From contig NZ_CP017675.1 in the NCBI RefSeq assembly GCF_001870225.1, forward strand, positions 1,771,257 to 1,835,256: 64,000 nt of DNA, written 5' to 3'. The position numbers and the translations under genes were made by a program. Shown here one piece after another: positions 1-8,817 of this stretch. Source of the DNA: Gloeomargarita lithophora Alchichica-D10. Its GTDB lineage: Bacteria > Cyanobacteriota > Cyanobacteriia > Gloeomargaritales > Gloeomargaritaceae. The number at the start of each line of letters is the position of its first letter. Position 1 is the stretch's first letter. Below the pieces are notes generated by a model. That model saw only the letters and a program-made list of their open reading frames with translations. It did no database searches and was not told the DNA's origin.

Positions 1-909
1 GGCATTAAAGATGGTAAAGTTACGCCGTTTTGATTCTTTTTTTAAGAGTTGAAATGCCTCTGGTGATACTTCCAAAGCGTCCAATTCTTGGGACATGAAT
101 CGCAAAAGTTGCGTGTCGGTAGATTCAATAATTTGCCAGATAATCCGTTCAATCCGGGGTAAATTCTTGCCCTGTTTATCTTTTTGCCAGTAGTAGGGAT
201 TGCGGCGAAAAACCACCCGTTGGCTGGGGGTATAACGCTCCATCACATAGGCACCATTGCCAACGATTTCTTGCACCGGGGTATCAATCCCCCACATGGA
301 GAGAAAACGGGGATTGCCCTGGGCATCGAGGGTTTGAATTCCTGGCCGGAGAATATGCGCCGGTAAAATGGGGATGCCGCCCACAAATCGCAGGAAAGGC
401 GCAAAGGGTTCGGGAATGCGAAATTCCACCCGCCGGGAATCCAAGGCTTTGACCGTGGGAAAGGTGCGGCTTTGTCCCACCCGCAAAATATCTTGAATGC
501 CGGAGGGAATTTTGGGGTTGAGGTAAACTTCTTGATAGGAAAAAACCACATCATCACTGGTCAAAGTTTTTCCATCTGACCAACGTAAATTTTCTCGCAG
601 ATTAAAAATAATTTGCTTTTTATTGGGGCTAATTTCCCAGGATTGGGCTAATGCCGGTTCCAAGTCTAGGGTGAGGCCATTGGTTTGCAATAGACCTTCA
701 TAGATAAAGCCAAAAACGCTATAAAATGAAGTATTGAGGGGATAATTAAACGTTGCGGGGCCAGAGGGGGTGGCTAATACAAGCTGGGGCACTTGGGCGG
801 TGGGATTTCGCAGGGTACAGGCGGTGAGATTGACACTGATTAAGCCCAGACATAAAACCAAGGCCATCCATTTGAACCATTGCCGTCCCCACGTTTGCCC
901 CCTAGCCAT
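1..909 (-). CDS. ABC transporter substrate-binding lipoprotein, SBP family 5 (partial)
   Basis: I read 303 codons from the ATG at 909 to the left edge, where the gene runs out of the window. The N-terminus has a basic stretch, a hydrophobic segment and a lipobox (LTAC), so a periplasmic lipoprotein is expected. The mature part has the peptide/nickel/oligopeptide binding-protein pattern: FNYPLNTSFYSVFGFIYEGL, then LAQSWEIS, LRENLRWSDG, LTSDDVVFSY and YVMERYTPSQ. This is the solute receptor of a Dpp/Opp-type ABC importer. The permease and ATPase genes are not in the window, so the substrate is unknown. Identification of the family is firm. Confidence 0.9.
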   Translation of the reverse strand, partial: MARGQTWGRQWFKWMALVLCLGLISVNLTACTLRNPTAQVPQLVLATPSGPATFNYPLNTSFYSVFGFIYEGLLQTNGLTLDLEPALAQSWEISPNKKQIIFNLRENLRWSDGKTLTSDDVVFSYQEVYLNPKIPSGIQDILRVGQSRTFPTVKALDSRRVEFRIPEPFAPFLRFVGGIPILPAHILRPGIQTLDAQGNPRFLSMWGIDTPVQEIVGNGAYVMERYTPSQRVVFRRNPYYWQKDKQGKNLPRIERIIWQIIESTDTQLLRFMSQELDALEVSPEAFQLLKKESKRRNFTIFNA

Positions 910-968
910 GAACTTCTATCTCCCACGTTCGTCTGAGCCTAGGATACCTGTGTGGAGTCGCAACGGCT

Positions 969-1472
969 ATGATTGACCTGATTTTGGCCGGTTTACTCAC
1001 GGAACCCCCGGCCCTGTTGATACTTAGTCAAGGTCTATTTTCGGGACAAACCAGCCCCTACAGCGACTCGGCTCAAGGCTATCGCCTGCGCTTGCCGGTG
1101 GAATTTCAGCCTGCGGGTGCGGGTTCCTGGTCGGGGCCTCGTTTACCCACGCCCACCACCATCTATGTCCACACGGAACCCATGTCGGGGTCAGCGGCGG
1201 CGTTTAACGTTCATTTCAAGAAATATAAAGATGACCCGCTCTACACCAACGTTACAGCGGTGAATATCCGAGGCGGCCAGGGATTTCGGGCGGAGGAGGT
1301 GGTGCGTCCCGGCAAATCCCCCGATGACCTGCACCGGTGGTTTTTGTTTGTTTATGCCAACGAGCGGGCTTATACGGTGGGAATGACCGGGCCATTGCGG
1401 GCGTTTCAACAGGGGATTTTGCCGCCGGTTTATGGGGCGGTGATCAATTCTTTTGAAGTTCTACCCCGTTAG
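969..1472 (+). CDS. Hypothetical protein, possibly PsbP-like
   Basis: 167 residues. A short hydrophobic N-terminus is followed by YSDSAQGYRLRLPVEF, resembling the opening of PsbP/CyanoP-type domains, and the end (YGAVINSFEVLPR) also fits that fold. PsbP-like proteins are lumenal factors linked to photosystem II in cyanobacteria, but similarity here is weak and based on pattern only. It stands alone, divergent from the upstream binding protein and convergent with the ParA pair. Codon use matches its neighbours, so I believe the gene is real; the function is a guess. Confidence 0.6.
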   Translation: MIDLILAGLLTEPPALLILSQGLFSGQTSPYSDSAQGYRLRLPVEFQPAGAGSWSGPRLPTPTTIYVHTEPMSGSAAAFNVHFKKYKDDPLYTNVTAVNIRGGQGFRAEEVVRPGKSPDDLHRWFLFVYANERAYTVGMTGPLRAFQQGILPPVYGAVINSFEVLPR

Positions 1473-1479
1473 GTTGAAG

Positions 1480-1806
1480 CTAGTCTAAATAACCCATCAA
1501 ATCTTCTGGTTCGGCGGCGGGGGATAATTGGGGCGTTGCTTTGGGGGGTGGGACTCTGCGGGATTGTTCCAAAAAGAATTTCAACGCCAATTCCACCAAC
1601 TGGGACTCGGTTAATTCCGGCATCTGCGTCTGCCATTGCTGTTGTAATGTGTGTAATTTCTGCCGCAATTGGGGGGGGATTTGATAGCTCACCCATTCGG
1701 TGGCGGGGGGCGTGGTCACCGGCGGCGGCGTTAGGCTTTCCCCACCGGGAACCGGGCGCCGGTTGAGGGGGTTGTTGTCCTGGGTGAGGCGGGGACGGGG
1801 TTTCAC
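1480..1806 (-). CDS. Small ParA-partner protein (ParB-like)
   Basis: 108 residues. The Pro-rich N-terminal third looks disordered. A central Gln-rich helix (QLRQKLHTLQQQWQTQ) leads to a segment like a ribbon-helix-helix or small helical motif (LTESQLVELALKFFLEQ), then an acidic tail (EPEDLMGYLD). Its start overlaps the ParA stop by four bases, so the two are translationally coupled. The arrangement fits a ParA adaptor: it could be a DNA-binding centromere protein or a cargo adaptor such as carboxysome-positioning McdB. I see nothing that decides between them. Confidence 0.7.
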   Translation of the reverse strand: MKPRPRLTQDNNPLNRRPVPGGESLTPPPVTTPPATEWVSYQIPPQLRQKLHTLQQQWQTQMPELTESQLVELALKFFLEQSRRVPPPKATPQLSPAAEPEDLMGYLD

Positions 1807-2555
1807 AGGGTTTCCTGGCGTTGGATGAATTGCACCAGTTCCCGTAGGGGGGTCAACAACCGGGCATCATGGGTGTAACGGTGAATCGGTTCGCCTGCTA
1901 AATTAGATTCGGGAAATTTCACCGATTTGGGGAGGGGTTTGAAGATGGGAAAATTTTGCTGGGCGGTGAGGGCATTCAACACATCCTGGGTCATGATCGT
2001 TTGCATCTCTGCCATCGTGGGTAAAACGCCCAGAATTTGCAATTTGGGATTGAGGCGGCGTTGGACGTGATCCACGGTTTCCAATAGGGCTGACAACCCT
2101 TTGAGGGCAAAAAACTGACATTGTACCGGGATCAACACCCAATCGGCGGCGGCCAGGGCATTGATGGTGAGCAAGCCCCGGCTGGGGGGGCAATCCATGA
2201 GGACATAGCGAAACTGTTCGCGACAGGAGGTTAAGCGATCCCGCAGGGTGTAAAATGCCCCGCTTTTCTGCAAAAGTTCCATTTCCGCCCGACTGAGATT
2301 GCCATCGGCGGGCAGAAGATATAGGCCACTGGCGGTTTTTTGAATCACTTGGGCGGCGGTGACTTGCCCGGTCAACCAATGGTAGGCTCCCGGTTGGTCG
2401 GAACCCAATTCCACCCCCAAACCCGTAGTCAGATTCCCCTGGGGGTCAAGGTCAACCACTAAACAGGAACCCAACTCGGATAGCAACCCGCCCAGTGCTA
2501 GGGTGGAAGTAGTTTTACCCACACCGCCTTTATGATTGGCAATCGCCAGGAACAT
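1803..2555 (-). CDS. parA: ParA/Soj-family partition ATPase
   Basis: 250 residues from the ATG at 2555, chosen because AGGA lies eight bases upstream and ParA proteins begin directly at the Walker A strand (FLAIANHKGGVGKTTST). The signature lysine of deviant Walker A (KGGVGKTT) is present, followed by VVDLDPQGN (Walker A') and VLMDCPPSRGL (Walker B). ParA ATPases form ATP-dependent dimers on the nucleoid and move a cargo bound through a partner protein, here the overlapping downstream gene. It may segregate DNA or position a cargo such as carboxysomes. Confidence 0.88.
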   Translation of the reverse strand: MFLAIANHKGGVGKTTSTLALGGLLSELGSCLVVDLDPQGNLTTGLGVELGSDQPGAYHWLTGQVTAAQVIQKTASGLYLLPADGNLSRAEMELLQKSGAFYTLRDRLTSCREQFRYVLMDCPPSRGLLTINALAAADWVLIPVQCQFFALKGLSALLETVDHVQRRLNPKLQILGVLPTMAEMQTIMTQDVLNALTAQQNFPIFKPLPKSVKFPESNLAGEPIHRYTHDARLLTPLRELVQFIQRQETL

Positions 2556-2662
2556 GACGGTCATCCTACAGTCTTGACTCCAGTGTAGTGCCCCAATGTG
2601 CCATGCGTGCGTATCCAAAGACCGGTATAGTAACAGATATTTGGGCTTCAGGACTCCCCACT

Positions 2663-3340
2663 ATGACTGACCCCAGTGCGGCCTGTGTCCTGCTTGTCGC
2701 CAGTGATGCCACCCTGCGGCAACGCTTAATTGCTGATCTCAACGAAGCCGGTTATCCCTGTCAAGCCCTGGCTGACCCCAGCGAAGTATTCCCCCATTTG
2801 ACCACTAACGCCGCCAGTCTTTTGATTGTGGAAGCCAGCCCCGCCGGTTTGACCCTCTGCCGTCAGGCGAATCAGACCCAGCCCCATCTGCCGATTTTAC
2901 TCCTCACCGATGGGGACAGTTTGGAGGATCGGGTCACCTGTTTGGAGGCGGGCGCCTGGGACTACCTCAACTCCCCCTACCCCCGCAAAGACCTGATCCA
3001 TTGGCTCAATCTCTACGTTCAACCCCAGACCGGCCCGGCGGAACATTTAACGTTTGCCGATTTAACCCTGGATTTGAGTACCCGAGTCGCCCTGCGACAA
3101 CAACGGTCAATCCAACTCACCATGAAAGAATTTGACCTGCTGAAATTCCTGATGGAAAATCCAGGCCGTGTCCTCAGCCGGGAAGAAATTATGGAGCAGG
3201 TCTGGGGCTACCAATCTGTCCATGAATCGAATGTGATTGAAGTGTATGTGCGTTATCTGCGCTTGAAACTGGATCAACCCGGCGAAAAACATCTGATTCA
3301 AACCGTGCGGGGGGTGGGCTATGTCCTCCGGGAACCTTAA
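2663..3340 (+). CDS. OmpR-family response regulator with degenerate receiver (NblR-like)
   Basis: 225 residues from the ATG at 2663. Residues 1-115 form a receiver-like domain (CVLLVASDATLRQRL). The usual phosphorylatable Asp is replaced in IVEASPAG, and the conserved Lys near the end is Ser (DYLNSPYP). The C-terminal winged helix is intact (MKEFDLLKFLMENPGRVL, then VYVRYLRLKL and TVRGVGYVL). Loss of both residues implies regulation without phosphotransfer. Cyanobacterial NblR, which controls phycobilisome breakdown, is a known regulator of this atypical kind and the layout fits, but orthology is unproven. Its last 20 bases overlap the next gene. Confidence 0.85.
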   Translation: MTDPSAACVLLVASDATLRQRLIADLNEAGYPCQALADPSEVFPHLTTNAASLLIVEASPAGLTLCRQANQTQPHLPILLLTDGDSLEDRVTCLEAGAWDYLNSPYPRKDLIHWLNLYVQPQTGPAEHLTFADLTLDLSTRVALRQQRSIQLTMKEFDLLKFLMENPGRVLSREEIMEQVWGYQSVHESNVIEVYVRYLRLKLDQPGEKHLIQTVRGVGYVLREP

Positions 3341-3812
3341 ATCCTGGGCTTGGGGAATACTTTTCTGGGGTTGGGTTGGCAGTCCCCTTGCTTTGGCGCA
3401 AATGCCCCAAAATCTGCCGGTGCGGGCGCAATTTAAGCATAATGATCAGCAAATTCTTCTCGAAATCGCCATCACCGCTGAGCAACAAGCCCTGGGGCTG
3501 ATGTACCGGGAACGCCTCGAACCCAACCGGGGGATGCTCTTTCCCTTTCAGCCCCCCCGCCCGGTCAGCTTTTGGATGAAAAATATGCGGACGGCGATTG
3601 ACATGATTTTTTTGCACGAAAACAAAATCCGCGCCATTTTCCCCAAAGTCCCGCCCTGCACTACGCCCCGTTGCCCCACCTACGGCCCGGATGGATTGGT
3701 GGATAGCGTCATCGAACTCGCCCCCGGTCGGGCAGAACAGTTGGGTTTCAAGGTGGGCGATACCCTTATTGTGCGCTTGATTCCGCCCAGTGGCGTGCCC
3801 AAGCGAGAATAG
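3321..3812 (+). CDS. DUF192 family exported protein
   Basis: 163 residues with an N-terminal signal peptide (hydrophobic core, ALAQ cleavage region). The DUF192 signature follows: ITAEQQALGLMYRERLEPN, GMLFPFQPPRPVSFWMKNM, IDMIFLHENKI and ELAPGRAEQLGFKVGD. The family is widespread and mostly exported, without an agreed biochemical role. The start lies inside the end of the upstream regulator gene. The 3' end runs 47 bp into the opposite-strand sugar mutase gene, a tail-to-tail coding overlap. Confidence 0.88.
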   Translation: MSSGNLKSWAWGILFWGWVGSPLALAQMPQNLPVRAQFKHNDQQILLEIAITAEQQALGLMYRERLEPNRGMLFPFQPPRPVSFWMKNMRTAIDMIFLHENKIRAIFPKVPPCTTPRCPTYGPDGLVDSVIELAPGRAEQLGFKVGDTLIVRLIPPSGVPKRE

Positions 3813-5172
3813 CTTGCCCCCGTTCTGGGGTGAGGGATTCACAGTACAATCGCAGTAACGGTTCCGTGCCACTAAAGCGAATCAACAACCAACTTTGGTC
3901 ACTCAGGTAACACTTATAGCCATCGCCACCCCAGGTTTTTACCACCGGGGTTTCAGCAATCACCGTCGGCGGCTGTTCGGCCAGTTGATGCAGTAATGCT
4001 TCCCGTGCCCCTGCGCCTGGTAAATGCACATCAATCCGGTTATAAGTACTAACAAAATTCGTTTTTGCTTGCAGTTCCTGGTACTGCACTTCCAAAGGCT
4101 TTTGGGTCACCGCCACCGCTTCAAGTAGGTACAAAGCCGACAACAGCGCATCCCGCTCCGGCAGGTAGTGGCCGTAACCAATGCCCCCGGATTCCTCGCC
4201 CCCCAACAGCACCTTACCCGCCAACATCTCCTGGGCAATGTACTTAAACCCGATGGGGGTTTCCACCACCGGCAAGTTATAACTGGCCGCTGTTTTGGCG
4301 ATCAACTCCGACCCGCTAATGGTTTTGACCACCGTGCCGCTCAGCCCCCGGTGCTGCGCCAAATGCTGGATCAAAATGGGAATCAACACCTGGGGCGAGA
4401 GAAAATTCCCCTGCCCATCCATCGCCGCAATCCGATCCCCATCCCCGTCAAACACCAGCCCCACCTGGTTGCCCCTATGCCCTTGTAATGTCGTTTGTAA
4501 TACTTGTAGATAGGCAGGCAAAGGTTCCGGCGGATGCCCCCCAAACAACACATCCCGCTGGGTACGCAATTCCTGCACACAATTTCCCAATATCCGGGTC
4601 AAGCCCCCCGCCGCCGCCCCGTGCATCACATCCACCCACACCCGCCAGTTGGCTAATCCCGCTTGAATCTGCGCTACATCCACCTGCTTTTGTAATGCTG
4701 ATACATAATCCGGCCAGGGGTCAAAGGACTGAATCCGTCCACCCAAACGTTGGGGCATGGCCTGCTCTAGCTGGGCTTCAATTTGTTGGGTAATTTCCGG
4801 GGACACCGAGCCACCAAACGCCCCTTTAACTTTTAAGCCGTTGTACACCGGCGGGTTGTGGCTGGCGGTAATTACCAATGCCCCCATCGCCTGCAAGTGC
4901 CGCACCCCATAGCTAAACGCCGGGGTCGAAGCGGGTTGGTCAGCAAGCAGTACCGAAAATCCCGCCTGAGCCACCGCCTGAGCCACCGTTTCGGCAAATT
5001 CCTGGGAGAGAAACCGCCGGTCATAGCCCACCAAAATCGGTGCCGCCGCCTCCCCATAGTTTTGCGCCAACACTTGCGCCGCCGCCACCGCCGCCTGTGC
5101 CACCCGCGCAAAGGTAAACTCCTGGGCGATCACCCCCCGCCACCCATCCGTCCCAAACCGAATCACAGCCAT
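3766..5172 (-). CDS. Phosphoglucomutase/phosphomannomutase family protein
   Basis: 468 residues from the ATG at 5172, preceded by GGGAG. All four alpha-D-phosphohexomutase signatures are visible: the phosphoserine loop (VITASHNPPVYNGLK), the metal loop (FDGDGDRIAAMDG), the sugar-specificity loop (GGEESGGIGYG) and the phosphate-binding loop (RFSGTEPLLRLY). The enzyme interconverts sugar 1- and 6-phosphates. GDP-mannose dehydratase lies just upstream on the same strand, which suggests mannose-1-phosphate for a surface polysaccharide. Sequence alone does not exclude glucose or glucosamine. Confidence 0.92.
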   Translation of the reverse strand: MAVIRFGTDGWRGVIAQEFTFARVAQAAVAAAQVLAQNYGEAAAPILVGYDRRFLSQEFAETVAQAVAQAGFSVLLADQPASTPAFSYGVRHLQAMGALVITASHNPPVYNGLKVKGAFGGSVSPEITQQIEAQLEQAMPQRLGGRIQSFDPWPDYVSALQKQVDVAQIQAGLANWRVWVDVMHGAAAGGLTRILGNCVQELRTQRDVLFGGHPPEPLPAYLQVLQTTLQGHRGNQVGLVFDGDGDRIAAMDGQGNFLSPQVLIPILIQHLAQHRGLSGTVVKTISGSELIAKTAASYNLPVVETPIGFKYIAQEMLAGKVLLGGEESGGIGYGHYLPERDALLSALYLLEAVAVTQKPLEVQYQELQAKTNFVSTYNRIDVHLPGAGAREALLHQLAEQPPTVIAETPVVKTWGGDGYKCYLSDQSWLLIRFSGTEPLLRLYCESLTPERGQAILAWARHWAESSAQ

Positions 5173-5224
5173 TACTTTTGCTCCCGTTGCCAATTCCATC
5201 CCCCATTGTAGAGAGGGGCGTTAC

Positions 5225-6268
5225 TCAATCACTCAATCCGGGAAAATTCACCAGATGACCCGCTTCTTTGAGCGTCAATTCTTGGCGGGCTAATTCCCAA
5301 TCATGCTCTACCATCATCTGCACCAATGCTTTGAAACTACACCGGGGTTGCCAATTCAGTTGTTTGGCGGCTTTTGTCGCATCCCCCAGTAAATAATCCA
5401 CTTCCGTAGGTCGAAAATAACGGGAGTCAATTTTCACATACTCCCGCCAATCCAAAGCCAATAACCCAAAGGCGGTTTCTAAAAATTCCTGTACTGAATA
5501 CGCTTCTCCTGTTGCTACCACAAAGTCATCGGGGGTATCCGGTTGCAACATCAACCACATGGCTTCCACATAATCCCCCGCAAAACCCCAATCCCGCTTG
5601 GCGGCCAGATTGCCCAGATATAAACGCTCTTGTAACCCCACCTTAATTCGCCCTAACGCCCGGGTGATTTTGCGAGTCACAAACGTTTCCCCCCGCCGGG
5701 GACTTTCATGGTTGAATAAAATGCCATTACTAATAAACATCCCGTAGGCTTCCCGATAATTAACGCAATACCAATAGGCCGCCACCTTCGCCACCGCATA
5801 GGGACTGCGGGGATAAAAGGGGGTTTGTTCGTTTTGCGGGGGTGCCGTTGCCCCAAACATCTCCGAAGAACCGGCTTGATAAAAGCGCACCTTCCGCCCG
5901 GAAATATTCTCATAATCCCGCACCGCATCCAACAGGCGTAATGTCCCTGTTGACACCGCATCCGCCGTGTATTCCGGCTGGGCAAAGGAAACCTTCACAT
6001 GGGATTGTGCCCCCAGGTTGTACACCTCATCCGGTTGCACCTGCTCAATAATCCGCCGCAGCCCCGTCCCATCGGTCAAATCCCCGTAGTGCAGAAACAA
6101 ACGCGCCTCCGGGTCACGGGCATCTTTATACAAATGATCCACCCGGCTGGTATTAAACAACGAAGCCCTGCGGATAATGCCATGCACCGCATACCCTTTT
6201 TGCACCAAAAAATCGGCCAAGTACGAACCATCTTGGCCGGTGATGCCCGTAATCAGAGCCTTTTTCAT
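5225..6268 (-). CDS. gmd: GDP-mannose 4,6-dehydratase
   Basis: 347 residues. The Rossmann nucleotide-binding motif is at the start ([18 protein letters not shown]). The SDR catalytic set is visible: Ser-rich SSEMFGA and Tyr-x3-Lys in [10 protein letters not shown]. The GMD-specific stretches [20 protein letters not shown] and [20 protein letters not shown] are also present. It converts GDP-D-mannose to GDP-4-keto-6-deoxymannose, the precursor of GDP-fucose or GDP-rhamnose in extracellular polysaccharide. It precedes the phosphohexomutase on the same strand, a sensible pathway pair. No epimerase/reductase (fcl) follows here. Confidence 0.96.
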   Translation of the reverse strand: MKKALITGITGQDGSYLADFLVQKGYAVHGIIRRASLFNTSRVDHLYKDARDPEARLFLHYGDLTDGTGLRRIIEQVQPDEVYNLGAQSHVKVSFAQPEYTADAVSTGTLRLLDAVRDYENISGRKVRFYQAGSSEMFGATAPPQNEQTPFYPRSPYAVAKVAAYWYCVNYREAYGMFISNGILFNHESPRRGETFVTRKITRALGRIKVGLQERLYLGNLAAKRDWGFAGDYVEAMWLMLQPDTPDDFVVATGEAYSVQEFLETAFGLLALDWREYVKIDSRYFRPTEVDYLLGDATKAAKQLNWQPRCSFKALVQMMVEHDWELARQELTLKEAGHLVNFPGLSD

Positions 6269-6286
6269 GCGTTCAATAACCCTCGC

Positions 6287-7000
6287 CTAGATTTGATCAA
6301 TTGTGCCCTGCGAGGGGTGTTTTTGCACAACCGGCGGCACCTCCTCAGGGGAACGGTACAGGGCTACCACCCGCGCCAGGATGATGGCGATATACATTTG
6401 CCCAATAATCGCCTCCACATTGGTCATCGCTCGCGCCAGGGGGGCAACCGGCACAATGTCCCCATACCCCACCGTGGTCAAGGTGACAAAACTAAAATAG
6501 TACAACTCTTCGCCGGTGGCCGGGTGGGCAAAGGCAAACGCATCGGGATTTACAGCGTAAATGATGCCATAAACAATACTCCACAAAGTGCCGATTAGTA
6601 AATAAACACAAACACTCCCCCGCAAGGTATTTACCGTCACTCGCCGCTCTTGAAATAACCGCTGAATAATCGAGCGAATTGGCACAATTAAAAAACCCAC
6701 AAAAATAATTTGCCCCAACAATCTGAGGGTAACGGTCAATTCCAGGGGTAACCATTGCACCCCAGTTAATTCCTTCAGCGACCCCAGAATTTGAACCGCA
6801 TACCCAAATAGAGCTAAAACCAAGTAGGCACGGAAGGTACGCCGGGGCAAAATGGTACGGGTGATTACCATAATTGCCCAAAATATCAGGGAAATAATTA
6901 CCAAATTCCCCCAGGAGGTATAACCCACCAAAGGATGAAGCATAAAAATGGCAATCTGGGTTGCCAGTAGCTGAATATAACGAGCGTCCTGGGCAGGCAT
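6287..7000 (-). CDS. Two-TM pore potassium channel (ion transport 2 domain)
   Basis: 237 residues with several membrane helices and a clear K+ selectivity filter (TLTTVGYGDIVPV) between the last two helices near residues 165-215. The N-terminal half has four further hydrophobic segments without the arginine ladder of a voltage sensor. A C-terminal RCK domain is absent, so gating is not predictable. The ATG at 7000 overlaps the moeB stop by one base (TGATG), so it is probably translated from the moeB message. An inner-membrane K+ or cation channel is expected. Confidence 0.88.
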   Translation of the reverse strand: MPAQDARYIQLLATQIAIFMLHPLVGYTSWGNLVIISLIFWAIMVITRTILPRRTFRAYLVLALFGYAVQILGSLKELTGVQWLPLELTVTLRLLGQIIFVGFLIVPIRSIIQRLFQERRVTVNTLRGSVCVYLLIGTLWSIVYGIIYAVNPDAFAFAHPATGEELYYFSFVTLTTVGYGDIVPVAPLARAMTNVEAIIGQMYIAIILARVVALYRSPEEVPPVVQKHPSQGTIDQI

Positions 7001-8199
7001 CAATACTGGGGTATAGCAGGGTCAATTTCCCGGCTCCAGGCCAAAATTCCCCCCTTGACATTGGTTCCTACCCGCCCGGTTTTTTCCTTGATGAGATGCA
7101 AGGCTTTCAGGGAACGCACTCCCGATTTGCAATGCACTAGAAGTTGCTTATCACCCAGGATTTGGTCTAATTTTTCTAAACCCACACCCTGTTCCAAATC
7201 CGGCAAAGGAATTAAAACCGCACCGGCAATGTACGCCACTTCATATTCCCCCGGATTTCGCACATCCACCAAGAGCGTTTGCTGGGGTTGCTGGGTCAAC
7301 AATTCCTGCAATTCCTGAACCGTGATTTCGGGGATTTCGCTGTGCATTTTTTGCTCCTGATTTTTGGCTTGGGTGATCCCACAAAATTGCTCATAATCAA
7401 TGAGTTCTTTGATCACTGGCCGGTCAGGATGGGGGCGGAGTTTCAACTCCCGAAATTTCATTTTCAGGGCATCATAGAGCAACAAACGCCCACTCAAGGT
7501 ATCCCCTATTCCTAAAATAACTTTGATGGTTTCCGTCGCTTGGAGTGAGCCAATTACGCCGCACAAAACCCCCAGCACTCCCCCCTCAGCGCAGGAAGGG
7601 ACAGCCCCCGGCGGCGGCGGTTCCGGGAACAAATCCCGATAGGTCGGCCCGCCCTGGTAATTAAACACAGAAACTTGGCCTTCAAACCACAAAATCGAAC
7701 CGTAAATAAAGGGTTTATCTAATAACGTACAGGCATCATTCACCAAGTAACGGGTGGGAAAATTATCCGTACCATCCACCACCACGTCATAGTTGGCAAT
7801 AATCTCTAGGGCATTGCTGGCATTCAATGGGGCTTCATACAAATCCACTTGACAATGGGGATTCAGTTGGGCAATACGTTCTTTGGCCGACTGCGCCTTG
7901 GACTGCCCTACCCCCGCCACCGTATGAATAATCTGCCGTTGCAAATTGGACACATCCACCGTATCAAAATCAATAATCCCCAACCGACCAATTCCCGCCG
8001 CCGCTAGGTATAGCAAAACCGGCGAACCCAGCCCCCCAGTGCCCACGCATAAAACCTTGGCCGCCTTGAGTTTTCTCTGCCCCCCTAGCCCCACCCCCGG
8101 TAAAATCAGATGGCGGGAATAGCGTTCATACTCCGCTTGAGTCAGTTCGATTTGACTCGGTTCGACTTGGCTTGATTCAACAGCTTCAACGGCAATCAT
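7000..8199 (-). CDS. moeB: MoeB/ThiF-type adenylyltransferase with C-terminal rhodanese domain
   Basis: 399 residues. The N-terminal E1-like domain has the nucleotide site (VLCVGTGGLGSPVLLYLA), DFDTVDVSNLQRQ and VVDGTDNFPTRYLVND. The C-terminal rhodanese domain (about 295-399) has the active-site loop HCKSGVRS. It adenylates the C-terminal Gly-Gly of MoaD (and possibly ThiS-like carriers) and can supply persulfide sulfur. The CxxC pair usually seen before the DYEQFCG stretch is missing; only that later Cys remains. The ATG at 8199 was preferred over a GTG two codons earlier. It supplies the MoeB step missing from the moa/moe cluster at 23-27 kb. Confidence 0.92.
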   Translation of the reverse strand: MIAVEAVESSQVEPSQIELTQAEYERYSRHLILPGVGLGGQRKLKAAKVLCVGTGGLGSPVLLYLAAAGIGRLGIIDFDTVDVSNLQRQIIHTVAGVGQSKAQSAKERIAQLNPHCQVDLYEAPLNASNALEIIANYDVVVDGTDNFPTRYLVNDACTLLDKPFIYGSILWFEGQVSVFNYQGGPTYRDLFPEPPPPGAVPSCAEGGVLGVLCGVIGSLQATETIKVILGIGDTLSGRLLLYDALKMKFRELKLRPHPDRPVIKELIDYEQFCGITQAKNQEQKMHSEIPEITVQELQELLTQQPQQTLLVDVRNPGEYEVAYIAGAVLIPLPDLEQGVGLEKLDQILGDKQLLVHCKSGVRSLKALHLIKEKTGRVGTNVKGGILAWSREIDPAIPQY

Positions 8200-8312
8200 G
8201 GGCACCCATCAGGCAAAGGGGCAAATAACTAAAGTGATAATTAACAAAGTGAAAGTGAGCATAACATACTTTGAGCCTGCCATTGCGGAAATCCTCAGCT
8301 TTTATTCCAAAA

Positions 8313-8456
8313 TCAATGGGTGAGATAGGCCAACCCCACCAAGACCCCCACCAATCCCAGGGCGGTGAGGGTGAAATGAAACAGGGATGTGCCACCCTTG
8401 CGTACCATATTCCGCATGGCCAGACGGACATAAGTGGGGGGACGTTGCTGAGGCAT
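8313..8456 (-). CDS. DUF3285 family small membrane protein
   Basis: 47 residues, read directly: MPQQRPPTYVRLAMRNMVRK followed by a Gly/Leu-rich transmembrane helix and YLTH. The VxLAMRNMVRKGGTSLxHF pattern and single C-terminal helix match the cyanobacterial DUF3285 family as I know it. Function is unknown. It lies alone, divergent from the DUF2997 operon, in a gap that would otherwise look empty. Confidence 0.8.
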   Translation of the reverse strand: MPQQRPPTYVRLAMRNMVRKGGTSLFHFTLTALGLVGVLVGLAYLTH

Positions 8457-8602
8457 GGCTGGAAGTTGCCGGTTTTTCCCAGTCTAGCCCAACCGCCAAC
8501 GCAAAAATAGCCGGGGAAACGGGAAATGTTAAAAATTGTAAATGATATGTCATTCCCGCTAATCTTCGTTACAATCTGAGGTAATTTGCGGGGTCACAGC
8601 CT

Positions 8603-8803
8603 ATGGAAACCATGGAGTTTGTCATTCGCCCGGATGGTCGGGTGGAGATGCAGGTACAGGGTATTGCCGGTACGGAATGCACCCAGGTTTCCCACCTAAT
8701 CGAGCAGGATTTGGGGCAGGTCACCCAGCGGGAGTGGACGGCGGAGTATTTTCAGACTGTTCAACCCCACCAGCAGGATGTCACGGTCAATTCCCATTAC
8801 TAA
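8603..8803 (+). CDS. DUF2997 domain protein
   Basis: 66 residues beginning METMEFVIRPDGRVEM, the usual opening of DUF2997 proteins, with the conserved Gly-rich and Cys-containing stretch (GIAGTECTQVSHLIEQDLG). Function is unknown. It is the first of three closely packed genes (DUF2997, ycf35, ferredoxin), a grouping conserved in cyanobacteria to my knowledge. A TACAAT at 8570-8575 could be the -10 of this operon, with no good -35. Confidence 0.82.
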   Translation: METMEFVIRPDGRVEMQVQGIAGTECTQVSHLIEQDLGQVTQREWTAEYFQTVQPHQQDVTVNSHY

Positions 8804-8817
8804 AGGCGGTATATTGT

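Noticed and set aside
3189-3872. Open frame on the minus strand across the regulator and DUF192 genes
   Set aside because: Composition has no protein-family features and both plus-strand genes are well supported.
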